The position numbers and the translations under genes were made by a program. From IMG/VR virus record IMGVR_UViG_3300035698_007125, positions 1 to 39,153 of that record: a stretch of DNA of 39,153 nt. One strand, given 5' to 3'. Positions within the stretch are counted from its first letter, which is position 1; each line of letters starts with the position of its first letter. The notes beneath the pieces are model-generated. The model was not told where the DNA came from, ran no database searches, and was given only the letters and a program-made list of their open reading frames with translations. This DNA is from a virus. Below, one piece after another: positions 6,077 to 13,363 of the stretch.

Positions 6077-6105
6077 TTGACTTTACCCTGAATCTATGGG
6101 ATAAT
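6077..6105 (+). promoter_or_regulatory. Sigma70-like promoter
   Basis: TTGACT at 6077-6082, a 17-bp spacer, then GATAAT at 6100-6105, preceded by CTATGG. It is almost the same layout as the promoter at 20560 (GATCTATGG then GATAAT). Confidence 0.72.
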
Positions 6106-6116
6106 ACTATTGTCGG

Positions 6117-6153
6117 GTCGGGGAAAAACGTTCCCTGTAATCCCCGGCTTTTT
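6117..6153 (+). promoter_or_regulatory. 5' leader hairpin with T-run, possible attenuator
   Basis: Eight pairs, GTCGGGGA (6117-6124) with TCCCCGGC (6141-6148), are followed directly by TTTTT. This is the form of an intrinsic terminator, yet it lies between the promoter's predicted start (about 6112) and the next gene (6166). Its sequence ends where the ribosome binding site AAGGA begins. A very similar hairpin follows the promoter at 34168. Confidence 0.65.
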
Positions 6154-6165
6154 CAAGGAATCAAA

Positions 6166-6366
6166 ATGGCAATGCTCGCATCTACTTTAGGAATGGAAGA
6201 CTTCAATGCCGGAAAGCGGCAGACTCATAATCCATTTTCTAAGACTAAGAATCCCGATGAAGCGGCTGATTGGAATCTCGGATGGCTCCGAGCGTTCAAG
6301 TCTCTCACTGGCAACGATGCTATGGCTGATACACTTTCTGAACCTCTCTTTGCAGGGAACCGATAA
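6166..6366 (+). CDS. Ribosome-modulation-factor-like small protein
   Basis: A 66-residue protein with ribosome binding site AAGGA. Residues 11-45 read EDFNAGKRQTHNPF...EAADWNLGWLRAF. This resembles the core of bacterial RMF (A-G...G.....CPY......SQWLGGWREA), which binds and dimerises 70S ribosomes in stationary phase. Related short phage proteins with NP(F/Y)...W..GW are common. Function in ribosome control during infection is inference, and the match is from memory of the motif only. It is the first gene after the promoter and hairpin leader. Confidence 0.6.
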   Translation: MAMLASTLGMEDFNAGKRQTHNPFSKTKNPDEAADWNLGWLRAFKSLTGNDAMADTLSEPLFAGNR

Positions 6367-6367
6367 T

Positions 6368-6805
6368 ATGCCCAAGGCATTACTGACACTGACTGATGAA
6401 TCGACCGGAAAAGAAAGCGTGGTCTTCCGTATGTCTTCACGGAAACCACGTTGGGCGAAGACTGGAACCCGTAACGAATTCGTGCAGGTTTTACTGAAAG
6501 ATGAATCATGGTCCGACCCGATTTTCCAATCGTCAAGCCAGTTAGATTTTCTTGAGGAAATCGAAAACATCCATCCCTTAGCGTTGGAACACATCCCGTC
6601 GTATTTGGATACTAAACAAATGACTGAAGCAGAAATCAAACTCAAAGACCTTGCCTTGCGGATCATCTATGACGAAGACCCCGGCACATCCTACGGATAC
6701 GGCAGGTCATACGAACAAGATAAGTATCAGGGAAAAGAATCCGTCGCCTACGAAATCCTTGAAGTCCTGAACATCGACGAATGGACCGGAAAAGAAAAAG
6801 TATAA
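6368..6805 (+). CDS. Hypothetical protein
   Basis: A 145-residue protein. The frame is open further upstream, but that stretch overlaps the RMF-like gene. ATG 6368, one base after its TAA, is the natural start (GGGAA upstream). Residues 1-60 look beta-rich (ALLTLTDES...VVFRMSSRK). The middle is helical, and residues 108-120 contain a Gly/Tyr-rich turn (GTSYGYGRSYEQ). No family recognised. A late promoter lies within its last codons. Confidence 0.6.
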   Translation: MPKALLTLTDESTGKESVVFRMSSRKPRWAKTGTRNEFVQVLLKDESWSDPIFQSSSQLDFLEEIENIHPLALEHIPSYLDTKQMTEAEIKLKDLALRIIYDEDPGTSYGYGRSYEQDKYQGKESVAYEILEVLNIDEWTGKEKV

Positions 6806-6808
6806 ATA
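6801..6808 (+). promoter_or_regulatory. T4-type late promoter
   Basis: TATAAATA, the exact T4 late -10 consensus, 16 bases before the ATG at 6817. Transcription would start at about 6814, leaving a 5' leader of only a few bases. Confidence 0.6.
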
Positions 6809-6816
6809 GAGATATC

Positions 6817-7062
6817 ATGGCAAAGCAAAAACCTAAATCTTGGTCTATGGACTATCTCAAAAAGCGTATCGCTAAAGTCCGTAAACGCTCTGCCGCCGAT
6901 CCCGCATGGAAAAAGAAGTTTGGCGATGCCGTAGAAAAGCGGCACAAAGAAGTCACGACGCCACGGCACAAAAAGCTGATGGCAGACATCGAAGCAGGTC
7001 GGGGCAAACCGGGACGCGAAAACCGGATGGACATGATCAACAAACAAAAGAAAAATAAATAA
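6817..7062 (+). CDS. Small very basic protein
   Basis: An 81-residue protein. An in-frame ATG at 6781 is possible but lies before the late promoter, so I prefer ATG 6817. It is extremely rich in Lys and Arg (KQKPKSW, KKRIAKVRKR, RHKKLMADIEAGRGKPGREN), with helical spacing and no Cys, and is probably a nucleic-acid-binding or virion-associated peptide. The late promoter suggests expression with structural genes. It ends 5 bases before tRNA-Lys. No family recognised. Confidence 0.6.
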   Translation: MAKQKPKSWSMDYLKKRIAKVRKRSAADPAWKKKFGDAVEKRHKEVTTPRHKKLMADIEAGRGKPGRENRMDMINKQKKNK

Positions 7063-7067
7063 CACAC

Positions 7068-7141
7068 GGTTCTCTCGTATAACGGCACATTATACCTCAC
7101 TCTTAATGAGGATGATATAGGTTCGAATCCTATGGGAACCA
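7068..7141 (+). tRNA. tRNA-Lys(CTT)
   Basis: Acceptor 7068-7074/7134-7140. Anticodon stem CCTCA/TGAGG has loop CTCTTAA, giving CTT at 7102-7104. T arm ATAGG/CCTAT; discriminator A7141. Confidence 0.92.
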
Positions 7142-7147
7142 CTTTAC

Positions 7148-7233
7148 GGTTTCGTTGTCCAGCCCGGTCGAAGACACCAGACTTTTAATCTGGAGGCTAA
7201 CGCCCATCGTAGGTTCGAATCCTACCGAAACCA
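7148..7233 (+). tRNA. tRNA-Lys(TTT) with class II variable arm
   Basis: An 86-nt cloverleaf. Acceptor 7148-7154/7226-7232. Anticodon stem CCAGA/TCTGG has loop CTTTTAA, giving TTT at 7184-7186. T arm GTAGG/CCTAC; discriminator A7233. The variable arm is 15 nt and contains a GGC/GCC hairpin, the form found in Ser, Leu and Tyr tRNAs, not in Lys. Confidence 0.85.
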
Positions 7234-7252
7234 CTTTTGAAGGGAATATATT

Positions 7253-7429
7253 ATGTGGGTATTACGAAAAAATGAAAATAATTGGTACGTTGCTGACAAT
7301 CGAAAATGTAACGGCTCATATACTAATGATGTACTCAAGGCACAGAAGTTTACATCGAAAGAACAAGCCATAAGAAATTCATGTGTTGAAAGCGAACACC
7401 CTGTATCTGTTTATGAGCTATTGTACTGA
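7253..7429 (+). CDS. Hypothetical protein, 58 residues
   Basis: Starts at ATG 7253 with GAAGGGA 8 bases upstream, and ends at TGA 7427-7429, where the next gene starts in a TGATG overlap. The sequence (MWVLRKNENNWYVAD, then KAQKFTSKEQAI) has the beta-beta-helix look of small phage proteins that begin with a W-x-(L/V) strand. Function unknown. Confidence 0.6.
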   Translation: MWVLRKNENNWYVADNRKCNGSYTNDVLKAQKFTSKEQAIRNSCVESEHPVSVYELLY

Positions 7430-7695
7430 TGACAAAAGAAAACACACAAATGAAATGGTATGTAGTCTTCGATTCCCTGACGGGTGCGAGATTATGTAAA
7501 GATGGCAGGCTCCGGACGATGGCAAACTTCGGAACATTCAAATCGTGTGTTCGGGTTTACAAGTTGTGGGGTGCAGCCTCTAATGCGGTTCGCAAGTTGA
7601 ACCGATCACACGATGAAAAACGGTTCAAGGTTCTGCCACTGGCGAACGATGAATCAATGGACGCTTCAGGAAAAATTGAAAAGGTAGACGTATAA
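7429..7695 (+). CDS. Hypothetical protein
   Basis: An 88-residue protein coupled to the previous gene. An internal ATG at 7450 (MKWYVVFDSLTG) is another possible start and resembles the W-strand start of the 7253 product, so the two may be distant paralogs. The core is MKWYVVFDSLTGARLCKDGRLRT, then a helix with AASNAVRKLNRS. No family recognised. It ends one base before the HD-protein gene. Confidence 0.6.
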   Translation: MTKENTQMKWYVVFDSLTGARLCKDGRLRTMANFGTFKSCVRVYKLWGAASNAVRKLNRSHDEKRFKVLPLANDESMDASGKIEKVDV

Positions 7696-7696
7696 T

Positions 7697-8227
7697 ATGA
7701 ATCCCCTATCACGAATGATTGAGATTGCGACGAACGCTCACGCTGGATGGCTTGACAAGAACGGGATGCCGTATATTTTACATCCGTTGCGGGTGGCGTC
7801 TACTCTTGCGGCTGACGGGCATATGGTCTATACGCAGATGGTGGGCGTGGGGCATGATATTTTAGAAGACACCAACATCCCATATTCGGATTTAGTGAGC
7901 ATGGGCATTCCGGTATCTGTTGCGAGGGGAACCGAAATCCTGACACGCATCGATGGCGAATCATACGAAGACTATATCAAGGCAATCAAGGCGAATTCGA
8001 ACAGCCACGATAGTAAGGTAGTTGATGTTATTGCCGTGAAACTGGCAGACCTGAAAGACAATCTTGACCCGAACCGACTCACACAGGTCGGACACAAAAA
8101 GTTTGAGTTGCCTCACCGGACGCGAGTAAAGTATATTCTTGCTCACGAATACCTGATGGGGAAGATGGACGGACAGACTTACGATTACTTTACAAACATC
8201 AACGAAGGGAAGTATACAATACTATGA
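7697..8227 (+). CDS. HD-domain (p)ppGpp hydrolase-like protein (SAH/MESH1 type)
   Basis: A 176-residue single-domain protein that resembles the hydrolase half of RelA/SpoT and the free-standing MESH1 enzymes. Motifs: AHAGWLDKNGMPYILHPLRVA (His29 the first metal ligand), GHDILEDT at 52-59 (His53-Asp54, with Glu57 and Asp58), and VKLADLKDN near residue 115-123 (metal Asp). All metal-binding and general-base positions look intact. There is no synthetase domain. Known enzymes of this group remove the 3' pyrophosphate of ppGpp, or act on NADPH. A role in cancelling the host stringent response is inference. It overlaps the next gene by ATGA. Confidence 0.8.
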   Translation: MNPLSRMIEIATNAHAGWLDKNGMPYILHPLRVASTLAADGHMVYTQMVGVGHDILEDTNIPYSDLVSMGIPVSVARGTEILTRIDGESYEDYIKAIKANSNSHDSKVVDVIAVKLADLKDNLDPNRLTQVGHKKFELPHRTRVKYILAHEYLMGKMDGQTYDYFTNINEGKYTIL

Positions 8228-8411
8228 TTACTGAAATTGATACAGATTTTTACTGACGCCCGAAGAATTGCACAGACTGGCAGACTGGTTCGACATGTAT
8301 GATGCCGACTATGTTCGCAGGACAGGCAATACGCGGGGGAATGGTGTACAAAAGGATTTGCGTCGATGTGCCGCATACCTTGAAATCGTAACAAAGAAAG
8401 CAGCTAAATAA
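8224..8411 (+). pseudogene. Small protein split by a one-base shift in a T run
   Basis: The ATG at 8224 overlaps the preceding stop (ATGA), but the frame stops after ten codons (MITEIDTDFY). Reading one base back from the TTTTT run (8247-8251) gives an unbroken continuation, LLTPEELHRLADWFDMYDAD... to TKKAAK. It ends TAA at 8409-8411 in a TAATG overlap with the next gene. Perfect spacing at both ends shows this is one gene of about 61 codons. The break may be a missing T or a real mutation. Function unknown. Confidence 0.55.
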
Positions 8412-8695
8412 TGAGCAAAAAGCGAAACCCAAATCCGAAGCCTGACAGCATGAACGGTCGGCGCGTCAATGGTTCGAACGTCAAGCGGGCTGAATGGACG
8501 GAACAGAAGCAGACCGAAGCGGCTGAACGTCAATCCTATTGGGATGGCGTGTCACTTAAAGATAAGGTTCTTGATTTGAGGGGGCGGCGGGGAGCAAGTC
8601 GAAAGCAGATTGACCGGATTGCCGATCAACTGTATTTTGAGGCAGAGGAAAAAGAAGAACGAAAAGCCGAAGAAGAAAAAGAAGAAAGTTACTAA
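8411..8695 (+). CDS. Charged hypothetical protein
   Basis: A 94-residue, strongly charged protein, starting in a TAATG overlap. The first 35 residues are basic and Asn/Pro rich. Residues 40-75 could form a small helical domain (WDGVSLKDKVLDLRGRRG, then RKQIDRIADQLYFEAEE). The end is an almost pure Glu/Lys helix. No family recognised. Confidence 0.6.
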   Translation: MSKKRNPNPKPDSMNGRRVNGSNVKRAEWTEQKQTEAAERQSYWDGVSLKDKVLDLRGRRGASRKQIDRIADQLYFEAEEKEERKAEEEKEESY

Positions 8696-8741
8696 ATAAC
8701 AGTCTGCACAGAAGGATAGATTCTATCCCTTTATGCAAAAC

Positions 8742-8814
8742 GCTCTGTAAACATTTATTGGATGATGCCCTGTCTTGTAAACAGGAGAATTCGGCTCGAT
8801 TCCGAAACGGAGCT
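8742..8814 (+). tRNA. tRNA-Thr(TGT)
   Basis: Acceptor GCTCTGT (8742-8748) pairs with ACGGAGC (8807-8813). Anticodon stem CCTGT/ACAGG has loop CTTGTAA, giving TGT at 8776-8778. The D stem is only 3 pairs, and the T loop is CTCGATT, with C instead of the near-universal T54. The discriminator is T. A short hairpin GGATAG/CTATCC (8714-8728) lies upstream. It may be a weak or decaying gene. Confidence 0.75.
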
Positions 8815-8862
8815 TTTCACGAAACAACACACACTTTACCCTATGAAAAGGAATGACTCACG

Positions 8863-9447
8863 ATGAAAGCAAACATATTTGTACAGACCGTAACACAGAC
8901 TCCCGAACAACGCGGCGGTGTTTTAGGTTGTCTTACCACATTCGAAACGGAAAAACGGGCTATCTATTTGCCTGACAAGGGCGTGATTATCGAATACATC
9001 CGTGACAATAAAAATAACCCTGTCGGCGTGATGCTCGCGATGAAGCCTACCGACGAATGGGAAGAAATGTTTCAGGGTGTTTGTCTGCCGAATCAATATC
9101 TTGTCGGGTGGTCGTTGTGTAATGTAAACGCCGGGGACAAGTTTGACAAGGCAGAAGGTATCGGCATGGCGGCTGAACGTGCTATGAATCTGTTCAGTCT
9201 TGCGGTCGATGTTCCGGAGACTATCGAAAATCGGATTGATGTATTTCTTGATCGGGCACAACTCTACTTCAAGGATTGTTCCTGTGGGGTTCAATGTGAG
9301 AGTAATCCTAGGAAAACCGAAAAACTGGAATTCCATGAACGGGCGACGATGGCGCATCTTGCTATTGATGCTGAAGAAGCTCGGCGCGAACAGGCATTGG
9401 ACGAAATCGAAAACATGATCGGTGATCTTTCTCCGGTTGGTGCATGA
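8863..9447 (+). CDS. Hypothetical protein
   Basis: A 194-residue soluble protein with ribosome binding site AAGGAATG 12 bases upstream. The first 100 residues look alpha/beta. Residues 137-150 hold CSCGVQC (three Cys that could bind a metal). The C-terminal 50 residues form an acidic helix (AEEARREQALDEIENM). No known family. It begins the tightly packed metabolic cluster, and the next gene starts two bases after its stop. Confidence 0.65.
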   Translation: MKANIFVQTVTQTPEQRGGVLGCLTTFETEKRAIYLPDKGVIIEYIRDNKNNPVGVMLAMKPTDEWEEMFQGVCLPNQYLVGWSLCNVNAGDKFDKAEGIGMAAERAMNLFSLAVDVPETIENRIDVFLDRAQLYFKDCSCGVQCESNPRKTEKLEFHERATMAHLAIDAEEARREQALDEIENMIGDLSPVGA

Positions 9448-9448
9448 G

Positions 9449-9679
9449 ATGGTAACTCTCTCGACTCTACGAAAGAAAGCGTATGCCTTGGATGACATGG
9501 CAGAGACACAGGACCAATACCGGGATGACAAACCGGTACGGTTTCTCGGGCTCTGGTTCGGTTCATCCAAGGCGGCAAAGGCAATGGAAATGTATGCTCT
9601 CGACCGTGGGCATATTACTTCCGAACCATATCTGACCGGTAACGGTCTTTGGAATATGAAAGTCCAGTATACAAAATGA
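9449..9679 (+). CDS. Hypothetical protein
   Basis: A 76-residue protein. The frame is open upstream, but those codons overlap the previous gene; ATG 9449 directly follows its TGA. Residues 25-50 (KPVRFLGLWFGSSKAAKAMEMYALDRG) suggest a strand-turn-helix. It ends AAA TGA, overlapping the next ATG at 9676. Function unknown. Confidence 0.55.
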   Translation: MVTLSTLRKKAYALDDMAETQDQYRDDKPVRFLGLWFGSSKAAKAMEMYALDRGHITSEPYLTGNGLWNMKVQYTK

Positions 9680-9903
9680 CCTCTGACTCACAATACGTTG
9701 ACATGTCAACCCGATACGAACAAGCGACAAAGGATATCAAATATCTATTGTCATTTGTTCCTGATTGGGCAAAACACGAACCCTGCTATTGCGACGATCC
9801 TACTATGTACGGGACCGGAACATGTGACGGTGATCGGGCAGTAAAAAAAATGGTCGATGAGATTGTGGAACGAAACAAAGAAATAAAATGGATCGAAAAA
9901 TGA
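9676..9903 (+). CDS. Hypothetical protein
   Basis: A 75-residue protein starting in an ATGA overlap. Residues 38-55 contain CYCDDP...GTGTCDGD (three Cys and several Asp, a possible metal site). The rest is charged and helical. Its 3' end overlaps the start of the RNA ligase gene. Function unknown. Confidence 0.55.
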   Translation: MTSDSQYVDMSTRYEQATKDIKYLLSFVPDWAKHEPCYCDDPTMYGTGTCDGDRAVKKMVDEIVERNKEIKWIEK

Positions 9904-11069
9904 TTGACACATATCTACTACAACACATCGAAGGTCAGCATCCAGCACGACGGATGGACTACAATACTCTATACATGGGATTGATGGATCAAGTACGGCT
10001 TGGCAACATCAAGATGGCGACACTCGGTACTCGGGTGCTGTTCAACTATTCCAGAAAGTGTACATACGATCAAGCGTGGAACATCTTCACATTGATTGCT
10101 CGGGGACTAATCCTTGATGTCAAGTACAAAGAAGTTGTAGCGACTCCGTTTCCTAAGTTTTTCAATTGGGAATCAGAAACAGACTACGTTCCTGACACAG
10201 TGTTTACTGTACATGAAAAGATTGACGGTTGCTTAGGTGTCATCTACTTCTATAATGGCAAGTGGCGAATCTCGTCGCGGGGGTCGCTGTCTTCTGACGT
10301 TGCGGCTGTCGGTCAAGAAATGTTAGACAAGACCTCTGCGAGCGAAATGCTTATCGAAGGGCACACATATATCTGCGAAATCGTACACGAAGATTTCCGT
10401 ATCGTTGTTCCTTATGTCCATAACGCATTATATATTCTTGGTTGCTACAGTGACCAAGGGTACGAAACTGAATTCAACAAAGATGTTTTCGAAGTTGCTG
10501 GATTCCGTATGGCAAAATCATTCGGTGATATTACAGACCTTAACAATCTGACACAAATCATCCGGTCATGGGACTATAAAAAAGAAGGGGTTGTCATTAG
10601 ATTCCCGAACGGTCATCGGATGAAAATCAAGTCTACGGATTACATGAACATGCATCGGCTTGTCTCGGACTTCTCACCTTTGCGGGTGTGGAATATCCTG
10701 ATGGACGAAGATACTGAATCTATCATCGACTCACAGGGTAAGTTGCCGGAACCATACAAGTCGCAATTCAATGAATTGGCAAACGGGTTCGAACAGACAT
10801 TTGTACAGAAGTTAGAAAGATTGCGGGAAGTAACATCTGATACTAATCATATGACTAATCAAGAATTGAATATCTGGATGAATGAATATTCAGACCCGTA
10901 TGCGATCAAACGATTTATCTTCCCATTGAGAAATCAGGGAAATAAGTTTATTGACAATGCATACACAGAAGGAACGAAGACACGACGTAACATCTTCAAG
11001 ACTTTCCGACCGGACAACAATGTCATGGACGGTGTGAATCTATTGAACCTAAAAGAAAAGGCTATTTGA
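9888..11069 (+). CDS. rnlA: T4 Rnl1-like RNA ligase
   Basis: ATP-dependent RNA strand ligase of the T4 Rnl1 family. In T4 it repairs tRNA anticodon loops cut by host PrrC. From ATG 9888 it is 393 aa (T4: 374). An in-frame ATG at 9900, in an ATGA overlap, is an equally good start. ARGLILDV...VATPFPKFFNW (71-93) and KIDGCLG (Lys111, the AMP-accepting lysine) are the family hallmarks. RISSRGSL, then EGVVIRF (motif IV) and MKIKS (motif V), follow. The C-terminal 130 residues are the Rnl1-specific helical domain. With so many phage tRNAs nearby, a tRNA-repair role is plausible. I see no polynucleotide kinase gene in the window. Confidence 0.9.
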   Translation: MDRKMIDTYLLQHIEGQHPARRMDYNTLYMGLMDQVRLGNIKMATLGTRVLFNYSRKCTYDQAWNIFTLIARGLILDVKYKEVVATPFPKFFNWESETDYVPDTVFTVHEKIDGCLGVIYFYNGKWRISSRGSLSSDVAAVGQEMLDKTSASEMLIEGHTYICEIVHEDFRIVVPYVHNALYILGCYSDQGYETEFNKDVFEVAGFRMAKSFGDITDLNNLTQIIRSWDYKKEGVVIRFPNGHRMKIKSTDYMNMHRLVSDFSPLRVWNILMDEDTESIIDSQGKLPEPYKSQFNELANGFEQTFVQKLERLREVTSDTNHMTNQELNIWMNEYSDPYAIKRFIFPLRNQGNKFIDNAYTEGTKTRRNIFKTFRPDNNVMDGVNLLNLKEKAI

Positions 11070-11073
11070 TATT

Positions 11074-11658
11074 ATGGGAAGACCCAAGGGTAGTACAAAC
11101 AAGAAGAAGAAAATTGCCAAGAAGAAAACTACTGGCACAAAGAACCGTGAAGGGTATCGTGTAGTCGCAAAGCGGGCTGAAGAACCCAAAACATATAATC
11201 TATCCTACGGCAAGGCATCTAAGAAGTTAGAGGATGTCTTGTCGTTCAACGGTAAGCTGTGGGAAACTGCGGAGTTTCCTATCCCGGTCAAGTACAAACT
11301 GAAGCGGGACGCTCTAGCGGCATGGGGAAAAATCGCCAAGGGAGCATACGAAAACAACGGTGTCGCTGCAACGCTCCCGGTCGATGAAGACATCGAAACG
11401 TCATTCGGCACTGCCGGTGGGATGATGGATAGTTGCACTGGCTATCTTACACGCGATGCGTCTGCCCCTGTTGCGGGATGGGACGAAGAAGATGCTGCGG
11501 CTGATCCGCCAACACCAACGACACCGATTGAGGCATTGTATGATATTATGATGCTATTGAAAAACTTTCGGACGTTCCGTGAATCTATGCAGTTCGGCGT
11601 GGCAAAACGTGTGCTTGAACGAAATGGTATGAAACTCGAAAAGGGATACGGAGAATGA
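11074..11658 (+). CDS. AT-hook N-terminal hypothetical protein
   Basis: A 194-residue protein. It opens MGRPKGSTNKKKK, an AT-hook core (GRPKGS) with a Lys-rich tail, so the N-terminus should bind the minor groove of AT-rich DNA. Residues 40-95 contain an alpha/beta stretch (PIPVKYKLKRDALAAWGKIAKGAYENNG). A Pro/Ala/Asp-rich linker comes next, and the last 45 residues are helical (ALYDIMMLLKNFRTF...). It is another member of the AT-hook set with the protein at 14793. No enzyme signature is seen. It overlaps the next gene by 4 bases. Confidence 0.7.
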   Translation: MGRPKGSTNKKKKIAKKKTTGTKNREGYRVVAKRAEEPKTYNLSYGKASKKLEDVLSFNGKLWETAEFPIPVKYKLKRDALAAWGKIAKGAYENNGVAATLPVDEDIETSFGTAGGMMDSCTGYLTRDASAPVAGWDEEDAAADPPTPTTPIEALYDIMMLLKNFRTFRESMQFGVAKRVLERNGMKLEKGYGE

Positions 11659-11978
11659 TTTATTATTGGTGGATCATCCCGCTGCTCGGCATCTATTGGG
11701 TGTACGGATGGCTCTCATATGAAGTGAACCAAGCGGGCAAGTTGGGGACATACTCGCTGGTGATGTGGCTCATGGGATTGTTAGCCTTGTGGACACTCGT
11801 TGCTCCGTACTCCAAGCGTCTTGTATTCGATGCCGTATTATATGACACACTCATGGTGGTCGGGACATACGGGGCACTGGTCTATTGCGGAGCTACATTG
11901 AAGTTTGGATTTATACAATACGCAGGGATGGCAATGGTACTCATCGGAATCCTATTAGTAAAGACAGCAGAAGCATAA
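11655..11978 (+). CDS. Multi-pass membrane protein
   Basis: A 107-residue, highly hydrophobic protein starting in an ATGA overlap. Four transmembrane segments can be drawn at about 3-20, 34-51, 59-80 and 85-103, separated by short loops (YEVNQAGKLG, SKRLVF). The size and four-helix layout recall small transporters or DUF-type membrane proteins, but I cannot assign a family. Expressed within the metabolic cluster. Confidence 0.65.
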   Translation: MIYYWWIIPLLGIYWVYGWLSYEVNQAGKLGTYSLVMWLMGLLALWTLVAPYSKRLVFDAVLYDTLMVVGTYGALVYCGATLKFGFIQYAGMAMVLIGILLVKTAEA

Positions 11979-11989
11979 GGAACAATATT

Positions 11990-12232
11990 ATGTCAAAACG
12001 AGCAGAGCTATTTCAGAAAACAACAGAGACACGGAACGCCGCCGCCGAGACTATTTTCACTGAATGTATGTCGGAAGCGGAAGACGGAAATTTTACATGT
12101 ACTCATAAATTTGATAAGGCAGACAAAAAATATTATGAAGACATCGGGGAGATACTACAAGAAGAACCATACAATCTCTCTGTGACGTTTTACGATGTCA
12201 GCATTGTGATTTCATGGAACGACGGAGAATAA
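11990..12232 (+). CDS. Hypothetical protein
   Basis: An 80-residue protein with ATG 11990 preceded by AAGGAAC. The open frame further upstream lies over the membrane-protein gene, so I rejected that part. It is acidic, with an N-terminal helix (KRAELFQKTTETRNAAAETIF) and a C-terminal strand region (LSVTFYDVSIVISWN). No family recognised. It overlaps the next gene by 19 bases. Confidence 0.55.
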   Translation: MSKRAELFQKTTETRNAAAETIFTECMSEAEDGNFTCTHKFDKADKKYYEDIGEILQEEPYNLSVTFYDVSIVISWNDGE

Positions 12233-12714
12233 AAATCAGTACTAATAGCATAGAAAATATTTGGGTTTGTGGTGAGCTTCAGCCCGGCTTCCAAGAAACC
12301 ATTGACAACATCGATGTCCCGTTCGCGTGGATCACGATTACACAACCGCCCTACCGTGGGTGTTTCTGTGCCAACAAAAATATGGTCGATGGGATCAAGA
12401 TGAAGTTTCATGACTTCGACATGCTCGGAGGGCTTGGGGGGATGAAGGCAAACAAGACACCATTCAACAGGGCGATGGCGATCCAGATTGTACGGTTTCT
12501 GAAAAAGATACAAAACAATGATACAATCAAGCTGTTGGTGATCAACTGCTTCATGGGTCAGTCCAGATCGGCGGCGGTCGCAAAAGCGGCAAATGAAATA
12601 TTGGGGCTTGACAAACCGGGTGATGTATGGTATAATCCTATTGTATGTAAGGATAAAGAAACCAATCCGTCCATCGAAATCTATAGGATGATTATGAAGG
12701 AATACAATGCTTGA
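12214..12714 (+). CDS. Dual-specificity/tyrosine phosphatase-like protein
   Basis: A 166-residue protein with the cysteine-phosphatase signature at residues 112-118 (C-F-M-G-Q-S-R, a C-x5-R loop preceded by hydrophobic LLVIN and followed by a helix). Upstream, FAWITITQP and DFDML resemble the short strands and the acid-bearing loop of DSP folds; Asp67 or Asp69 may be the general acid. Similar short phosphatase-like proteins occur in many T4-like phages. Substrate unknown. Starts inside the end of the previous gene and carries a promoter in its last third. Confidence 0.75.
   Translation: MERRRIKISTNSIENIWVCGELQPGFQETIDNIDVPFAWITITQPPYRGCFCANKNMVDGIKMKFHDFDMLGGLGGMKANKTPFNRAMAIQIVRFLKKIQNNDTIKLLVINCFMGQSRSAAVAKAANEILGLDKPGDVWYNPIVCKDKETNPSIEIYRMIMKEYNA
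12608..12636 (+). promoter_or_regulatory. Consensus sigma70-like promoter inside a gene
   Basis: TTGACA (12608-12613), 17-bp spacer, TATAAT (12631-12636), preceded by TATGG. It lies within the 3' part of the phosphatase gene and would drive the HELAH protein at 12707 and the genes after it. Confidence 0.75.
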
Positions 12715-13363
12715 AGTTGAAATGCCCTACGACAATGTAATCCAGATACGCTTTGATTCTAATTGGGAAGCGTGTTTCTCTATGTGCCGTGTGCAGGAAT
12801 ACTACGAAGCACCGGACCCGAACATCAAGAACAGTGCATTCAGCTTTGAGGATTTGTTTCACTCGCTCGGCAAACAGAACGGGAAACTTTCCTATGTTTG
12901 GCATGGGTTCAACGTTCCCGGCGTGATTGTCGATAAGTTTATGAAAGAACAATATTCTCTCCGACCCTGTGAAAAAGAATGGTGGGATCGGGTCAAGAAA
13001 GATAAATCAGCAGACCCTCATCGGATGTGGTATCTGATTGGGACATCAAAAGAAAACCTGAACATCGAAAAACAAACACTGAAACATGAGTTGGCTCACG
13101 CCTTCTGGTATATGGACCCGGTGTATTGTGATGAAGCGAAACGTTTGCTTGATGGTAGGATGACAGACGAAACCCGCAACGGCATCTACAAGAAACTGAA
13201 ACAGCTTGGGTATTGTATCTCCGTGATAAGCGACGAAGCTCATGCCTATCTCGCTACATCTACTGACCATGAAATCGAATGTCTGTTCGGGATTGAAAAT
13301 CCGATTGCCTTGTGCAGACCATTCAGAAATCTGTTCCGAAAACAGAAAAGGAAAATGCAATGA
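12707..13363 (+). CDS. HExxH metalloprotease-like protein
   Basis: A 218-residue protein with H-E-L-A-H at 127-131 in a helix (TLKHELAHAFWYMD), the zinc-binding and catalytic motif of gluzincin/metzincin-type peptidases. Downstream, DEAHAYLATSTDHEIE (about 185-200) could supply a third ligand. The C-terminus is basic (PFRNLFRKQKRKMQ). I recall similar HELxH proteins of unknown role in T4-like phages. Protease activity is inferred from the motif only. The gene overlaps its neighbours by 8 bases upstream and 4 bases downstream. Confidence 0.7.
   Translation: MLEVEMPYDNVIQIRFDSNWEACFSMCRVQEYYEAPDPNIKNSAFSFEDLFHSLGKQNGKLSYVWHGFNVPGVIVDKFMKEQYSLRPCEKEWWDRVKKDKSADPHRMWYLIGTSKENLNIEKQTLKHELAHAFWYMDPVYCDEAKRLLDGRMTDETRNGIYKKLKQLGYCISVISDEAHAYLATSTDHEIECLFGIENPIALCRPFRNLFRKQKRKMQ

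Larger units (their letters stand above)
5840..6165 (+). other. Structured noncoding region
   Basis: I see no gene in these 326 bases. They hold: a hairpin GGGGCTA-GAAA-TAGCCCC (5880-5897, GNRA loop), probably a weak terminator; a long inverted repeat, 5922-5939 against 5978-5994 with one bulge, whose loop contains a 28-bp element repeated at 20365; then a promoter (6077) and a U-tract hairpin (6117). The order of parts is the same as in the 20.3-20.7 kb gap. Confidence 0.7.

Noticed and set aside
8923-9570. 215-codon open frame on the minus strand
   Set aside because: It is the shadow of the gene at 8863; no ribosome site, unlikely composition (His/Arg/Ser rich), and all neighbours run rightward.
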